Both the position numbers and the translations under genes were made by a program. From Aliidiomarina celeris (GTDB taxonomy: Bacteria; Pseudomonadota; Gammaproteobacteria; Enterobacterales; Alteromonadaceae): a stretch of 64,000 nucleotides of DNA. Location of the stretch: NCBI RefSeq assembly GCF_003316875.1, contig NZ_QMIL01000002.1:248001-312000 (forward strand), given 5' to 3'. Below the pieces are notes generated by a model that made no database searches, was not told the DNA's origin, and saw only the letters and a program-made list of their open reading frames with translations. Positions 9,894-18,099 of the stretch are shown in pieces. Within the stretch, counting starts at the first letter, position 1; each line of letters starts with the position of its first letter.

Positions 9894-12120
9894 GGCAAAT
9901 GTCACTTAGTGGTTGTGGCTTTCCAATACCATACCCCTGCGCGAAATCCACGCCAAGCCCTGCTAACACTTCAGACCAACTTACGTCTTCCACAAATTCA
10001 GCTACGGTTTGTAGTTTCATGGCACCCGCCACTTGGCAAATAGCGCTAACAATGCTTTTGTCTACATCGTTGGCAATCAGCTCTTTAATGAACACACCGT
10101 CTATTTTCAATTCGTCGAAAGGGTATTGGCGTAAATAGTCGAACGACGCCAAGCCCGTGCCGAAGTCGTCGAGGGCAACCTTACAACCTAGCTCGTGTAC
10201 ATCGTGTATAAATTGCAATGCCTCTGCTGGATTGCGAATAGCCTCGGTTTCCGTCACTTCAAAGGTAATGCAGGCGGGTGGTACTTGGTAGCGTTGTAAG
10301 CAACTGCCTATAAAGCTAGCAAATTCGGGGTCGGAGAGTGACGCACCGCTCAGATTAATAGCGCACTTTTGCAATTTATCGATACAGGGGCTTTGTTCGG
10401 CTAAGAACTTCATGGTGTTTTCTATTACCCAGCGGTCTAATACAGGCATCATGCCAAATGCTTCTGCCGCAGGTAAAAACTCACCCGGTGTCAGAATATT
10501 GCCTTCGCTGTCGCGCATACGCACTAAAATTTCAAAGGAAAGACGGCCATTATTGGCGTGTAATGGGCGAATTTCTTGTGCGTAGAGCACCAGATTGTCT
10601 TCTTCAATGGCGTGCTTTAAGCGCTCAAACCGCTTAGTAAGCTCGAAATGGGAGTTGGCAACCTGTTCTGGGTTCGCCAACCAATGCAAACTTAAAGCTT
10701 TGCTGCGGGCTATGGTAGAAGCGTGGGCTGCTGCATTTAAATATTGCCGTGGTGAACTCAGTGTGCCGTTAATGGGCACTACGCCCATGGAAATTCGTAG
10801 GCGAGTTGCCAAGTCGTCTTTCTCGTTTGGGTCGGTTAAGCTGTGGTAAAGCTCAGCGGCAAGCTGCTCAATGCGCTCAGGCGAGTCTGCATTTTGCAAT
10901 ACCACAAACCGACCTTGGTTTATTCTTGCTAAGGTTGCGTCGGGGCAAGCAACCTTGAGTTGGGCTGCAATTGAACGTTCCACCCGAGCGGCTCCTTCGA
11001 GCCCCAACAGATCTTTAATGGCTTGAATATCGGGCAGCTGAATAAAAATAAGCCACTGCGTTTTACCCGACTCTGCCTCTTTGTCTATGGCGTGCCGAAG
11101 TGCAGTGTCAATACCTCGGTCGTTTGCTAAGCCGGTTAAGAAGTCTTGCTCAGACAAGTCTCGAAACCGCTGCAGTAAGTCATTTCGCTGGCGGTTTATG
11201 GCACCCACAAGCTGTGCCATCACGGCCAAAATACCCACTTGCATAAGTATCCGTAATAAGTCGGTGAAGTTATTGACTGTGGGTAAGCCGGCAATATTAT
11301 AAAGTGAGAAATACACAAAAATACCGGCAAAAATAGGGATAAGTAAGTTCAAACTGCTGGTGCGGCCTTCTACTGCGTACCAACAAATAAGCGGGAATAA
11401 GGCAAAGGCAAAAATGGGCGCGTAGCGGCCGTCTCCAACGCTATCGAGTACAACACTCATCACTAAAGCGGTAACGACGAGCGCTAGCCAAACTTGAATT
11501 CTACGGGTTTTGAGATCGGCAATGAATTCAAAAATGAATATCCGTGGCGCGCGAAACAGATTCAAATAAAGTGGAGCGAACAAAATAACGCCAAGCGCTT
11601 CGAATAACCAATAAACGAGCCAGATGTCTTGTACGTTAAATTCGGCAACATTGGGGTTTGTAAGGCGCCATGTAAGCGCCCCAATGAGTGCAGAAATGCC
11701 CGAGCCGAGCACCGCACCTTTAAAGTAGAGATTCGGCAAGTGGTTCAAACGGTGCTGGGGCTCTATGGTTTTGCGGCTGCGGACAATTAAGAAATGAGCG
11801 ACCGCAGTACCAATACTCAGCCCCAGTACACCGCCTATCGCCATGCTGAGCGGCATGCCCTGAAAACCGATTGACCAAAGCAGCATAACCGGTGCGAGCA
11901 CCCAAAGGGCTCGCAGGCCAAGCGCGAGCGACGCGCCAAGAAATATTCCAGCTGGTGGCCAAATAGCAGACGTTTCGCTGCCTTGAATACCGAACCAGCG
12001 CGACCATTCTGCCAGCAGTAAAGTGAATAGGCCAAGTGCCGCCCAAGTGAAATAACGGGGTTGAGGCTCAGTTCGTCCTTGCATAAAAACATACTCTTGT
12101 GTTGGCCGTGCAGTGCGCAT
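9868..12120 (-). CDS. MASE1-GGDEF-EAL membrane protein, likely phosphodiesterase
   Basis: Membrane c-di-GMP protein of about 750 residues. The N-terminus is a multi-helix MASE1 sensor (residues about 20-290, with SAIWPPAGIFLGASLALG). The GGDEF domain keeps its fold (LTGLANDRG) but the signature is NQGRF near residue 420, so no cyclase activity is expected. The EAL domain has EIL in place of EAL but keeps INLSG, FEVTETEAI, LDDFGTG, LKIDGVF and AEFVE, so hydrolysis is plausible. ATG 12120 (GGAA upstream) is preferred over a TTG at 12177 that would lie inside an inverted repeat. ATG 12084 is a further alternative. Confidence 0.88.
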   Translation of the reverse strand: MRTARPTQEYVFMQGRTEPQPRYFTWAALGLFTLLLAEWSRWFGIQGSETSAIWPPAGIFLGASLALGLRALWVLAPVMLLWSIGFQGMPLSMAIGGVLGLSIGTAVAHFLIVRSRKTIEPQHRLNHLPNLYFKGAVLGSGISALIGALTWRLTNPNVAEFNVQDIWLVYWLFEALGVILFAPLYLNLFRAPRIFIFEFIADLKTRRIQVWLALVVTALVMSVVLDSVGDGRYAPIFAFALFPLICWYAVEGRTSSLNLLIPIFAGIFVYFSLYNIAGLPTVNNFTDLLRILMQVGILAVMAQLVGAINRQRNDLLQRFRDLSEQDFLTGLANDRGIDTALRHAIDKEAESGKTQWLIFIQLPDIQAIKDLLGLEGAARVERSIAAQLKVACPDATLARINQGRFVVLQNADSPERIEQLAAELYHSLTDPNEKDDLATRLRISMGVVPINGTLSSPRQYLNAAAHASTIARSKALSLHWLANPEQVANSHFELTKRFERLKHAIEEDNLVLYAQEIRPLHANNGRLSFEILVRMRDSEGNILTPGEFLPAAEAFGMMPVLDRWVIENTMKFLAEQSPCIDKLQKCAINLSGASLSDPEFASFIGSCLQRYQVPPACITFEVTETEAIRNPAEALQFIHDVHELGCKVALDDFGTGLASFDYLRQYPFDELKIDGVFIKELIANDVDKSIVSAICQVAGAMKLQTVAEFVEDVSWSEVLAGLGVDFAQGYGIGKPQPLSDICHAAQQPAI

Positions 12121-12161
12121 GGTTCGGTTCCAAAATAAATGTAGTTTTAGAACGAGAACCG

Positions 12162-12185
12162 GCGCCAATTGGTTCAAATTGGCGC
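12162..12185. other. Inverted repeat after purK
   Basis: Perfect 9-base arms GCGCCAATT and AATTGGCGC around a 6-base loop, between purK and the MASE1 gene, which are both on the minus strand. No U-run follows on that strand, so it may be a weak terminator or an RNA-stability hairpin. Confidence 0.5.
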
Positions 12186-12210
12186 GTAACTATTGCCTAA
12201 GGGGTTGATT

Positions 12211-13290
12211 TTAAATGTGAAGCGCTTTCGTGTAGGTATTAATGTAGCCTTTGGCCTGCTCGATATCTTGCACCTGAACATTCACATGGCCCACTTTACG
12301 ACCAGGGCGAGCTTCCTTACCGTACCAGAACGGCTGCGCCGATGGGTCACGCCATAGTGTCGCTGGAATTTCAACTACGCCAATAACGTTCAACATAAGT
12401 ACTGGGTTGTTTTGCAGGGGGGGGATCAGTGCTCCCGTTAAGCTGCGCATGTGCAAACTGAATTGGCTGCAATTGCTGCCAATCATGCTCCAGTGACCAC
12501 TATTGTGAACCCTTGGTGCTACTTCGTTCACAAGCAGGGTTGCGCTGTCGCCTTCGCCAACTACGAAAAATTCAATAGCAAGTGTACCTACATAACCTAA
12601 ATGAGCGGTAAGTTTTGCGAACCATGCTTCTGCAGTGGCTTGTAAGTGAGCTGGAATGGCCGTGAGATTAGCAAGGGTATAACTGAGAATACCTTGGGTG
12701 TGTACATTTTCCACCAACGGATAACAATGAATACTACCGTCGCGGTGTCGCGCCCCTACAATAGAAACTTCACGGCTAAAGGGGATCATCGCTTCCACAA
12801 TGCCCGGTTGTTGCCCTGCAGTTTCCAGCAGCGGTGCAATAGGGTCATTTGGCTGCCAACGCCATTGCCCTTTGCCGTCGTAGCCACCTTCGGCGGCTTT
12901 AATTACAGCTTTGCCTTGCCATTGCTGAAGAATAGCCTCGAGCTCGCTGGCGGTTTGAAAAGCTTGCCAAGGAGACGTCGCTAAAGTCAATTCATCGCAC
13001 AGTGCTTTTTCGTGCTGTCGGTGTGTAAGAGGCTTAATTTGCGCCGGATCTGTCAGTAATTTATGTTGCGCTAACGCTACATGTTGGTCGGAGATTTGCT
13101 CATGCTCCCAACTCACCACGTCGGCCCATGCTACGGCTTGTTCTAGGGAAAGCGAAACAGCCGTATGCGCACCTACAGGCATAACTTGATTCGTGCGTGT
13201 ATTCACCAGCAAACACTCGTGGCCGAGTTGAATGCTGGCTTGCCCCAGCATTTGACCAAGTTGTCCATTGCCGAGAATCAGCACGTTCAT
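12211..13290 (-). CDS. purK: 5-(carboxyamino)imidazole ribonucleotide synthase
   Basis: ATP-grasp enzyme that converts AIR, bicarbonate and ATP to N5-CAIR in purine synthesis. It is 359 residues, normal length. Visible features are [13 protein letters not shown] at the N-terminus, the ATP-grasp core ([22 protein letters not shown]) and the substrate segment [14 protein letters not shown]. It overlaps purE by the 4-base ATGA junction, with GGAG upstream, so the two are translationally coupled. Confidence 0.96.
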   Translation of the reverse strand: MNVLILGNGQLGQMLGQASIQLGHECLLVNTRTNQVMPVGAHTAVSLSLEQAVAWADVVSWEHEQISDQHVALAQHKLLTDPAQIKPLTHRQHEKALCDELTLATSPWQAFQTASELEAILQQWQGKAVIKAAEGGYDGKGQWRWQPNDPIAPLLETAGQQPGIVEAMIPFSREVSIVGARHRDGSIHCYPLVENVHTQGILSYTLANLTAIPAHLQATAEAWFAKLTAHLGYVGTLAIEFFVVGEGDSATLLVNEVAPRVHNSGHWSMIGSNCSQFSLHMRSLTGALIPPLQNNPVLMLNVIGVVEIPATLWRDPSAQPFWYGKEARPGRKVGHVNVQVQDIEQAKGYINTYTKALHI

Positions 13291-13778
13291 TTGTCGAGCT
13301 CCAAAGTGCTGTTTTCAAGTACAGTTTCGCGTTGTTTGCTGCGAAAAGCGCGAACAGCGTCTTGAATAGCAGGATTAGTGGTACCCAAAACTTGCGCCGC
13401 CAAAAGTCCCGCATTCGCGGCCCCAGCTTGGCCTACGGCCAGCGTGCCAACGGCAACACCCTTGGGCATTTGTACTATGGATAGCAGGCTGTCGAGCCCT
13501 TTCAATTGTTTCGAGGGCACCGGTACACCAAAAACGGGCAGGCAGGTAAAGGCCGCAAGCATTCCGGGTAAATGCGCAGCACCACCTGCCCCCGCAATGA
13601 TTACTTTTACATCGGTTTGTTCGGCTTCAGCCATAGTGGTTTGCAACAAGTCGGGTGTGCGGTGCGCAGACACAACGCGCGCTTCCCAACTCACGCCAAG
13701 CTCTTCTAACATAGTGGCAGCATGTTGCATGACGGGCCAGTCTGATTTGGAACCCATTAATATAAGTACGGAGGCCAT
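13287..13778 (-). CDS. purE: N5-CAIR mutase, PurE catalytic subunit
   Basis: Class I PurE mutase converting N5-CAIR (made by PurK) to CAIR, 163 residues. The active-site loop reads [13 protein letters not shown], followed by SAHRTPD and the [11 protein letters not shown] loop. AAGGAG lies 8 bases before the ATG. It is the first gene of purEK and diverges from the S46 peptidase gene. I did not find a convincing PurR operator in the 190-base gap. Confidence 0.96.
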   Translation of the reverse strand: MASVLILMGSKSDWPVMQHAATMLEELGVSWEARVVSAHRTPDLLQTTMAEAEQTDVKVIIAGAGGAAHLPGMLAAFTCLPVFGVPVPSKQLKGLDSLLSIVQMPKGVAVGTLAVGQAGAANAGLLAAQVLGTTNPAIQDAVRAFRSKQRETVLENSTLELDK

Positions 13779-13968
13779 GGCGCGTGCTCCTTTTAGTCGC
13801 TTTTTGAAAGCGCGGGATTGTAGCAGAAAAATTAACCGAACGCACCGAAACTATGTGTGTTGCATTTATGTAAAATGTGCGTAAATCGGTTATAGTAAGC
13901 GTCCTGTTAACGGCACACTAGGCTGCTATTTTTTTCTCGAGCAAAATGCTCAGCACAAAGGCTCATAT

Positions 13969-16164
13969 ATGAAGCAGTTTTTTAATGGATTAATTGCGGG
14001 TGCCGGTTTGGTGTTACTCGCCTTTGGTATGACTGCGCGTGCTTCAGAAGGAATGTGGTTGCCCAGTGAACAACCCGATCTTATCAATAACATTCCATTA
14101 GGAGCAGTGGTGCGGGTTGGCTCGTGCAGCGGTGTATTTGTATCGGCACAAGGGCTGCTGATGACGAATGCCCATTGTATTGAAGAAACCATGCAAATGC
14201 TGAGTACCGAAAACCGGCGCATTCGTCGGCGTGGGTATTTAGCCGAAGAACAGTCGCAGGAACTGCCCGCTGCGCCGGGTTTTTTTGCCTCCATTACCCT
14301 TTCTCAAGAAGACATTACCGCTGCCATGTTAGAGGGTGTAACAGAGCGGATGTCACCACGCGAGCGCCATTTACGTTTAACCCGTAATCGGAATCGTATT
14401 TTGTCAGCCTGTGAAAGTACCTTTGCGCACCAGCGCTGCCAGGTGCAAGAACACCAAGACGGTTTAAATTATTTGTTAGTACGTGAGCAGCGTTTTCGCG
14501 ACGTTCGGTTGGTATTTGTACCCGCAAATGAGGTGGCATTATTCGGTGGCGAAGCGGCAAACTGGCAATGGCCGCGCTTTGCCGCAGACGTTGCAATTAT
14601 GCGGGTTTATACCGACCCCAACGGCCATCCGGCAGACTACAATGAAACGAATATTCCCTATCAGTCCGGCGACTTCGCGCAAGTGGCAGACTCCCACCTA
14701 ACGTTTTTCGACATGGTGCGTGTGGCGGGTTATCCGGGCACAACCCAACGCTTTCGAACGGCCGCCGAAATGCAGTGGGCTTTTAGTGAGCAATATCCGC
14801 AACACTTACGTTATTTGCGCGACTTTTATCAGCTTATTAAAGACAATGTAAGCGGCGACGAGATGCGCTCCATTCGGTATCAGCCCACGTTGTTGCGTTT
14901 GCAAAACCAAATTACTAATTTAGAAGCGCAGCTGCGTGAGTATCAAGAGCATGGTATGCAGCAAAAGTCGGAACGTAATCAGGTGGCGTTGCTCAATTGG
15001 TTGGCCGACGCCGAGCGGGAGGCAACCTATAGTAATGCGTGGTGGACGTTGCAGCAGCAACTCGCCGAAGACCGTTTATGGATGCCACAGCAACTGTGGT
15101 GGCGCTTTTTACAAGAGCTAAGCTTACCAGGTTCGGCGTTATTGGTGCACCGCTACGCTTATGAACAAACCTTACCTGCAGATATTCGCGCGCGAGGTTT
15201 TCAACAGCGCGATTTATATAACTTGCAGGCGCAGCTTGAATCTTTTGCGGGTCGGCTTGATATTGAGCTCGAAAAAGCAATTCTGGTGTATTTGTTACAG
15301 CGTTACCAGGAGCTACCCGCCAGCCAACAAATGCCTGCAGTTACCGCCTTTTTCAACCTCCAAGACGGGGTAACCTTGGAACAGTTGCAAGCGCGTGTTG
15401 AGCAACTGTACACCGAGCCGCAGTTGCTCGACGACGATCAACGAGAAACTTGGTTTGAGCGGCCGTTAAAAGATATTGAAAGTTCACAAGAGCCTTGGCT
15501 TATGTTTGCCACCCAAACATTTAACGACCGGTTGGCCATGGACGCGCGTGAAATCGACAGCCGTGGCCGTATTGCTTATGCGCGCCCGCGAATGATTGCC
15601 GCGCAGCGGGAATTCGACCAAACCCAAGGGCGAACGCTGCCAGCAAATGCGAATCGCACCTTGCGCATTAGCGAAGGCCAGGTGTTAGGGTATCGGCCCG
15701 ACGACAACCCCAATCATTTTCGCTTAGCGCTAACTTACTTAGATGTATTTAGAGATCACTTGATTGAAACGGAAGATCAGTCGTTACCAAGGCGCTTTCG
15801 TACTATGGTGGAGCGCCATGGCCAGCAATGCTTTAGTAGCGTGTCGCGCCGCTCCGTACCGGTAAACTTTATTAGTACAGCCGACGGTACACTAGGCAGT
15901 TCGGGCTCACCGACATTTAACACCGAAGGGCGCTTGGTGGGTTTAGTGTTTGACCTTATGGCCGAATCGACCATGAGCGAATGGGTGTATGAACGCACCC
16001 ATCATCGGTTAATTCATGTAGACGTGCGTTACGTGCTGTGGTTGCTTGGCTATTACTATAATGCCAATGACCTGCTCAATGAGCTTGGGTTTAATCCGGC
16101 ACAGCGGCCGCTGCAAGGGAACTGCCGCATTCAGCCCACAGCGCAGGTGGCACAGTCACTCTAA
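13969..16164 (+). CDS. Exported S46 family serine peptidase (DPP7/DPP11-like)
   Basis: Dipeptidyl-peptidase of family S46, 731 residues, with a signal peptide (MKQFFNGLIAGAGLVLLAFG, cleavage near ARA) placing it in the periplasm. The chymotrypsin-like halves are split by a long alpha-helical insert (residues about 290-480). The triad is seen as His in MTNAHCIEE, Asp in AADVAIMRVY and Ser in GTLGSSGSPTFN. The residue after FD in GLVFDLMAES, which in known members helps set specificity (Gly or Arg), is Leu here, so cleavage preference cannot be assumed. Its 3' end overlaps the convergent dinB by 9 bases. Confidence 0.9.
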   Translation: MKQFFNGLIAGAGLVLLAFGMTARASEGMWLPSEQPDLINNIPLGAVVRVGSCSGVFVSAQGLLMTNAHCIEETMQMLSTENRRIRRRGYLAEEQSQELPAAPGFFASITLSQEDITAAMLEGVTERMSPRERHLRLTRNRNRILSACESTFAHQRCQVQEHQDGLNYLLVREQRFRDVRLVFVPANEVALFGGEAANWQWPRFAADVAIMRVYTDPNGHPADYNETNIPYQSGDFAQVADSHLTFFDMVRVAGYPGTTQRFRTAAEMQWAFSEQYPQHLRYLRDFYQLIKDNVSGDEMRSIRYQPTLLRLQNQITNLEAQLREYQEHGMQQKSERNQVALLNWLADAEREATYSNAWWTLQQQLAEDRLWMPQQLWWRFLQELSLPGSALLVHRYAYEQTLPADIRARGFQQRDLYNLQAQLESFAGRLDIELEKAILVYLLQRYQELPASQQMPAVTAFFNLQDGVTLEQLQARVEQLYTEPQLLDDDQRETWFERPLKDIESSQEPWLMFATQTFNDRLAMDAREIDSRGRIAYARPRMIAAQREFDQTQGRTLPANANRTLRISEGQVLGYRPDDNPNHFRLALTYLDVFRDHLIETEDQSLPRRFRTMVERHGQQCFSSVSRRSVPVNFISTADGTLGSSGSPTFNTEGRLVGLVFDLMAESTMSEWVYERTHHRLIHVDVRYVLWLLGYYYNANDLLNELGFNPAQRPLQGNCRIQPTAQVAQSL

Positions 16165-17268
16165 ATCCAGCTCTAACTGACGATTTTCGTCGGGATCGGG
16201 CAGGGTAATACCAACGCCCATTAAACGCACACCACGGCCGTTCGCCCGCGTCCATGCCTCTTTCAATAATTGGTAAAAGAGTGACGGCGATACCTTGTTG
16301 GCCGCGCGCGATAAGGTAGTTTGCTGAAAATCATTGAATTTAAGTTTAATGGTTTGGGTACGAATACGGGTTTGCTGCCAACTTTGCTGTTTAAGGCGTT
16401 TGCGCAGGGCTGGCAGCAACATGTTCTCGAGTAGCTGCTCGGCCTCTTTCAACCCGTAAATGTCGCGTAAAAATGTGTCTTCAACACTAATTTGTTTGCG
16501 CACGCGGTCGGTTTCAACTTCGCGTGGGTCAAACCCCAAACAGCGTTGGTGCAAAATATAGCCACTGTGTTCACCAAGTACGCTTTGAATTCTACTGAGC
16601 TCGGCTTGTTGTACATCACGACCTGTTCGAAACCCTGCTATGGCCAGTTTTTCTTGGCTTTTAGGGCCTACTCCCGGAATTTTTGCTAAGGGTAGCGTAG
16701 CTAAATAAGGCACCACTTGCTTGGGTGGAACCACAAACTGGCCGTCTGGTTTATTGTGGTTGGAAGCAATTTTAGCCACCATTTTCTGATTCGAAATACC
16801 AGCAGAAGCGGTAATGCCCAGCGCGCGGAGTTCGCTGCGAATGGCCTCCATAATCAATGTCGCGCTACCGTGATGAACCGTAACATGGGTGAGATCAAGA
16901 TAGAATTCGTCAATGGATGCCGGCTCAACGCACGAGGTGTAACCCAGCAATATGGTTTTTACCTGTTGCGAAACCTTTCGGTATGCGGCCATGTCTGGTG
17001 CTACAAAAATAAGTTCTGGGCACAGCTTGCGGGCTTTATAACCCGACATAGCGCTACGAACACCGAATTTACGCGCTAAGTAATTACAGGTTGCTACAAC
17101 GCCACGTTCCCCACCGCCGCCCACCGCGAAAGGCACTTTGGCCAGCTTGGGATCTTTTTGAACTTCTACGGCCGCAAAAAACGCGTCTAGATCGAGTAAA
17201 GCAATTTTTCGCTGTAGTGGTTTTGTCTGATCAAGGTTTTTGTGTAAAGTGTTGGCAACAGAGCTCAC
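16156..17268 (-). CDS. dinB: DNA polymerase IV
   Basis: Y-family translesion polymerase, 370 residues. Catalytic motifs are IALLDLDAFFAAVE and SIDEFYLDLT (most homologues have SIDEAYLD). The helix-hairpin-helix IPGVGPKSQEKL and the little-finger domain follow. The start is GTG at 17268 with AGAGG 5-6 bases upstream. The overlapping ATG at 17270 is out of frame and hits a stop at once. I looked for a LexA box (CTG-N10-CAG) in the upstream 180 bases and saw none, so SOS control is not supported here. Confidence 0.95.
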   Translation of the reverse strand: MSSVANTLHKNLDQTKPLQRKIALLDLDAFFAAVEVQKDPKLAKVPFAVGGGGERGVVATCNYLARKFGVRSAMSGYKARKLCPELIFVAPDMAAYRKVSQQVKTILLGYTSCVEPASIDEFYLDLTHVTVHHGSATLIMEAIRSELRALGITASAGISNQKMVAKIASNHNKPDGQFVVPPKQVVPYLATLPLAKIPGVGPKSQEKLAIAGFRTGRDVQQAELSRIQSVLGEHSGYILHQRCLGFDPREVETDRVRKQISVEDTFLRDIYGLKEAEQLLENMLLPALRKRLKQQSWQQTRIRTQTIKLKFNDFQQTTLSRAANKVSPSLFYQLLKEAWTRANGRGVRLMGVGITLPDPDENRQLELDLE

Positions 17269-17371
17269 ATTTGCCTCTATATAAGTCGCAGTAGCTTCAG
17301 TTTATCATTGATCTTTATCAAGGGAATGTGGCGTAGATTAAAGTAGGTTGAATACATATTCATCAATCCGT

Positions 17372-17400
17372 TTACGTTACGGCTTGAAAACCGTATAATC
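17372..17400 (+). promoter_or_regulatory. Sigma-70 promoter of the cytochrome c5 gene
   Basis: TTTACG (17372-17377), a 17-base spacer and a perfect TATAAT (17395-17400). Transcription would start about 42 bases before the GTG start codon. Confidence 0.6.
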
Positions 17401-17449
17401 GGCGAAAATTGTATTCAGTTTCGGCAGTAATAAAGCTCAGGAGCGTATC

Positions 17450-17881
17450 GTGAAATTTTTAACCCAGTTTAAGTGGAAACACATTCTAGCTGTTGTTGCG
17501 GGTGTTGCCGTGGCAGGAAGTGTAATGGCGGCAACACAAGACATGTCGCGTGAAGCTATTGCTGAACGTATTAAACCAGTTGCAAAAGTACGGGTTGCAG
17601 GTGCGGAAGAGAACACTGCGTCAGCAGGGCAACAGGCGGGCGAACGCTCTGGAGAGCAAGTATTTAATGCATCGTGTGCTGCATGCCACAACAGCGGTGT
17701 ACTGGGTGCGCCGAAGCGTAATGTGGCAGAAGACTGGGAACCACGAATTGCCCAAGGTATGGACGTGTTACTCGACCACTCAATCAATGGTTTTAATGCC
17801 ATGCCACCGCGTGGTACTTGTATGAATTGTTCTGACGATGAAATTCTCGCCGCAATTGAATACATGATTTCAGACCTATAA
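17450..17881 (+). CDS. Cytochrome c5 family protein
   Basis: Monohaem class I c-type cytochrome of the c5 family, 143 residues, exported to the periplasm. The N-terminal hydrophobic segment (residues 10-27, AVVAGVAVAGSVMA) is a signal peptide or anchor. The haem site is CAACH, and the axial Met is in NAMPPRG. The CMNCSD pair near the C-terminus is the cysteine pair typical of c5. The start is GTG with CAGGAG 6 bases before it. Redox partners are unknown. It is a single-gene unit with its own promoter and terminator. Confidence 0.92.
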   Translation: MKFLTQFKWKHILAVVAGVAVAGSVMAATQDMSREAIAERIKPVAKVRVAGAEENTASAGQQAGERSGEQVFNASCAACHNSGVLGAPKRNVAEDWEPRIAQGMDVLLDHSINGFNAMPPRGTCMNCSDDEILAAIEYMISDL

Positions 17882-17908
17882 TTAATTAGAGATCAATTAA
17901 TTAGCTAG

Positions 17909-17933
17909 AAAACCGCCTTCGGGCGGTTTTTTT
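17909..17933 (+). terminator. Rho-independent terminator
   Basis: AAAACCGCC, TTCG loop, GGCGGTTTTTTT: a classic GC-rich tetraloop hairpin with a U-run, 28 bases after the cytochrome gene. Confidence 0.93.
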
Positions 17934-18099
17934 ATATCCGAGGTCGAACCAGAATGCTTTTCATCTTCGAACGCTCAAGTTATACTCAACACTTGAAGCC
18001 TTAACAACAATCATATAACAACACGCATATTGAATGTGTTTGCTGAGTTGATTTGTTACGCCCGTAGAGGTAGACAACTAACATTAACAAAGCAAGAAA

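Noticed and set aside
13378-13884. Plus-strand frame of 168 codons across purE
   Set aside because: Antisense to purE over most of its length, composition unlike a real protein.
13779-13968. PurR operator between purE and the S46 peptidase gene
   Set aside because: AT-rich segments and an AACCGAACGC string were examined but no convincing 16-base palindrome was found.
17269-17371. LexA/SOS box before dinB
   Set aside because: No CTG-N10-CAG palindrome could be read in the upstream region.
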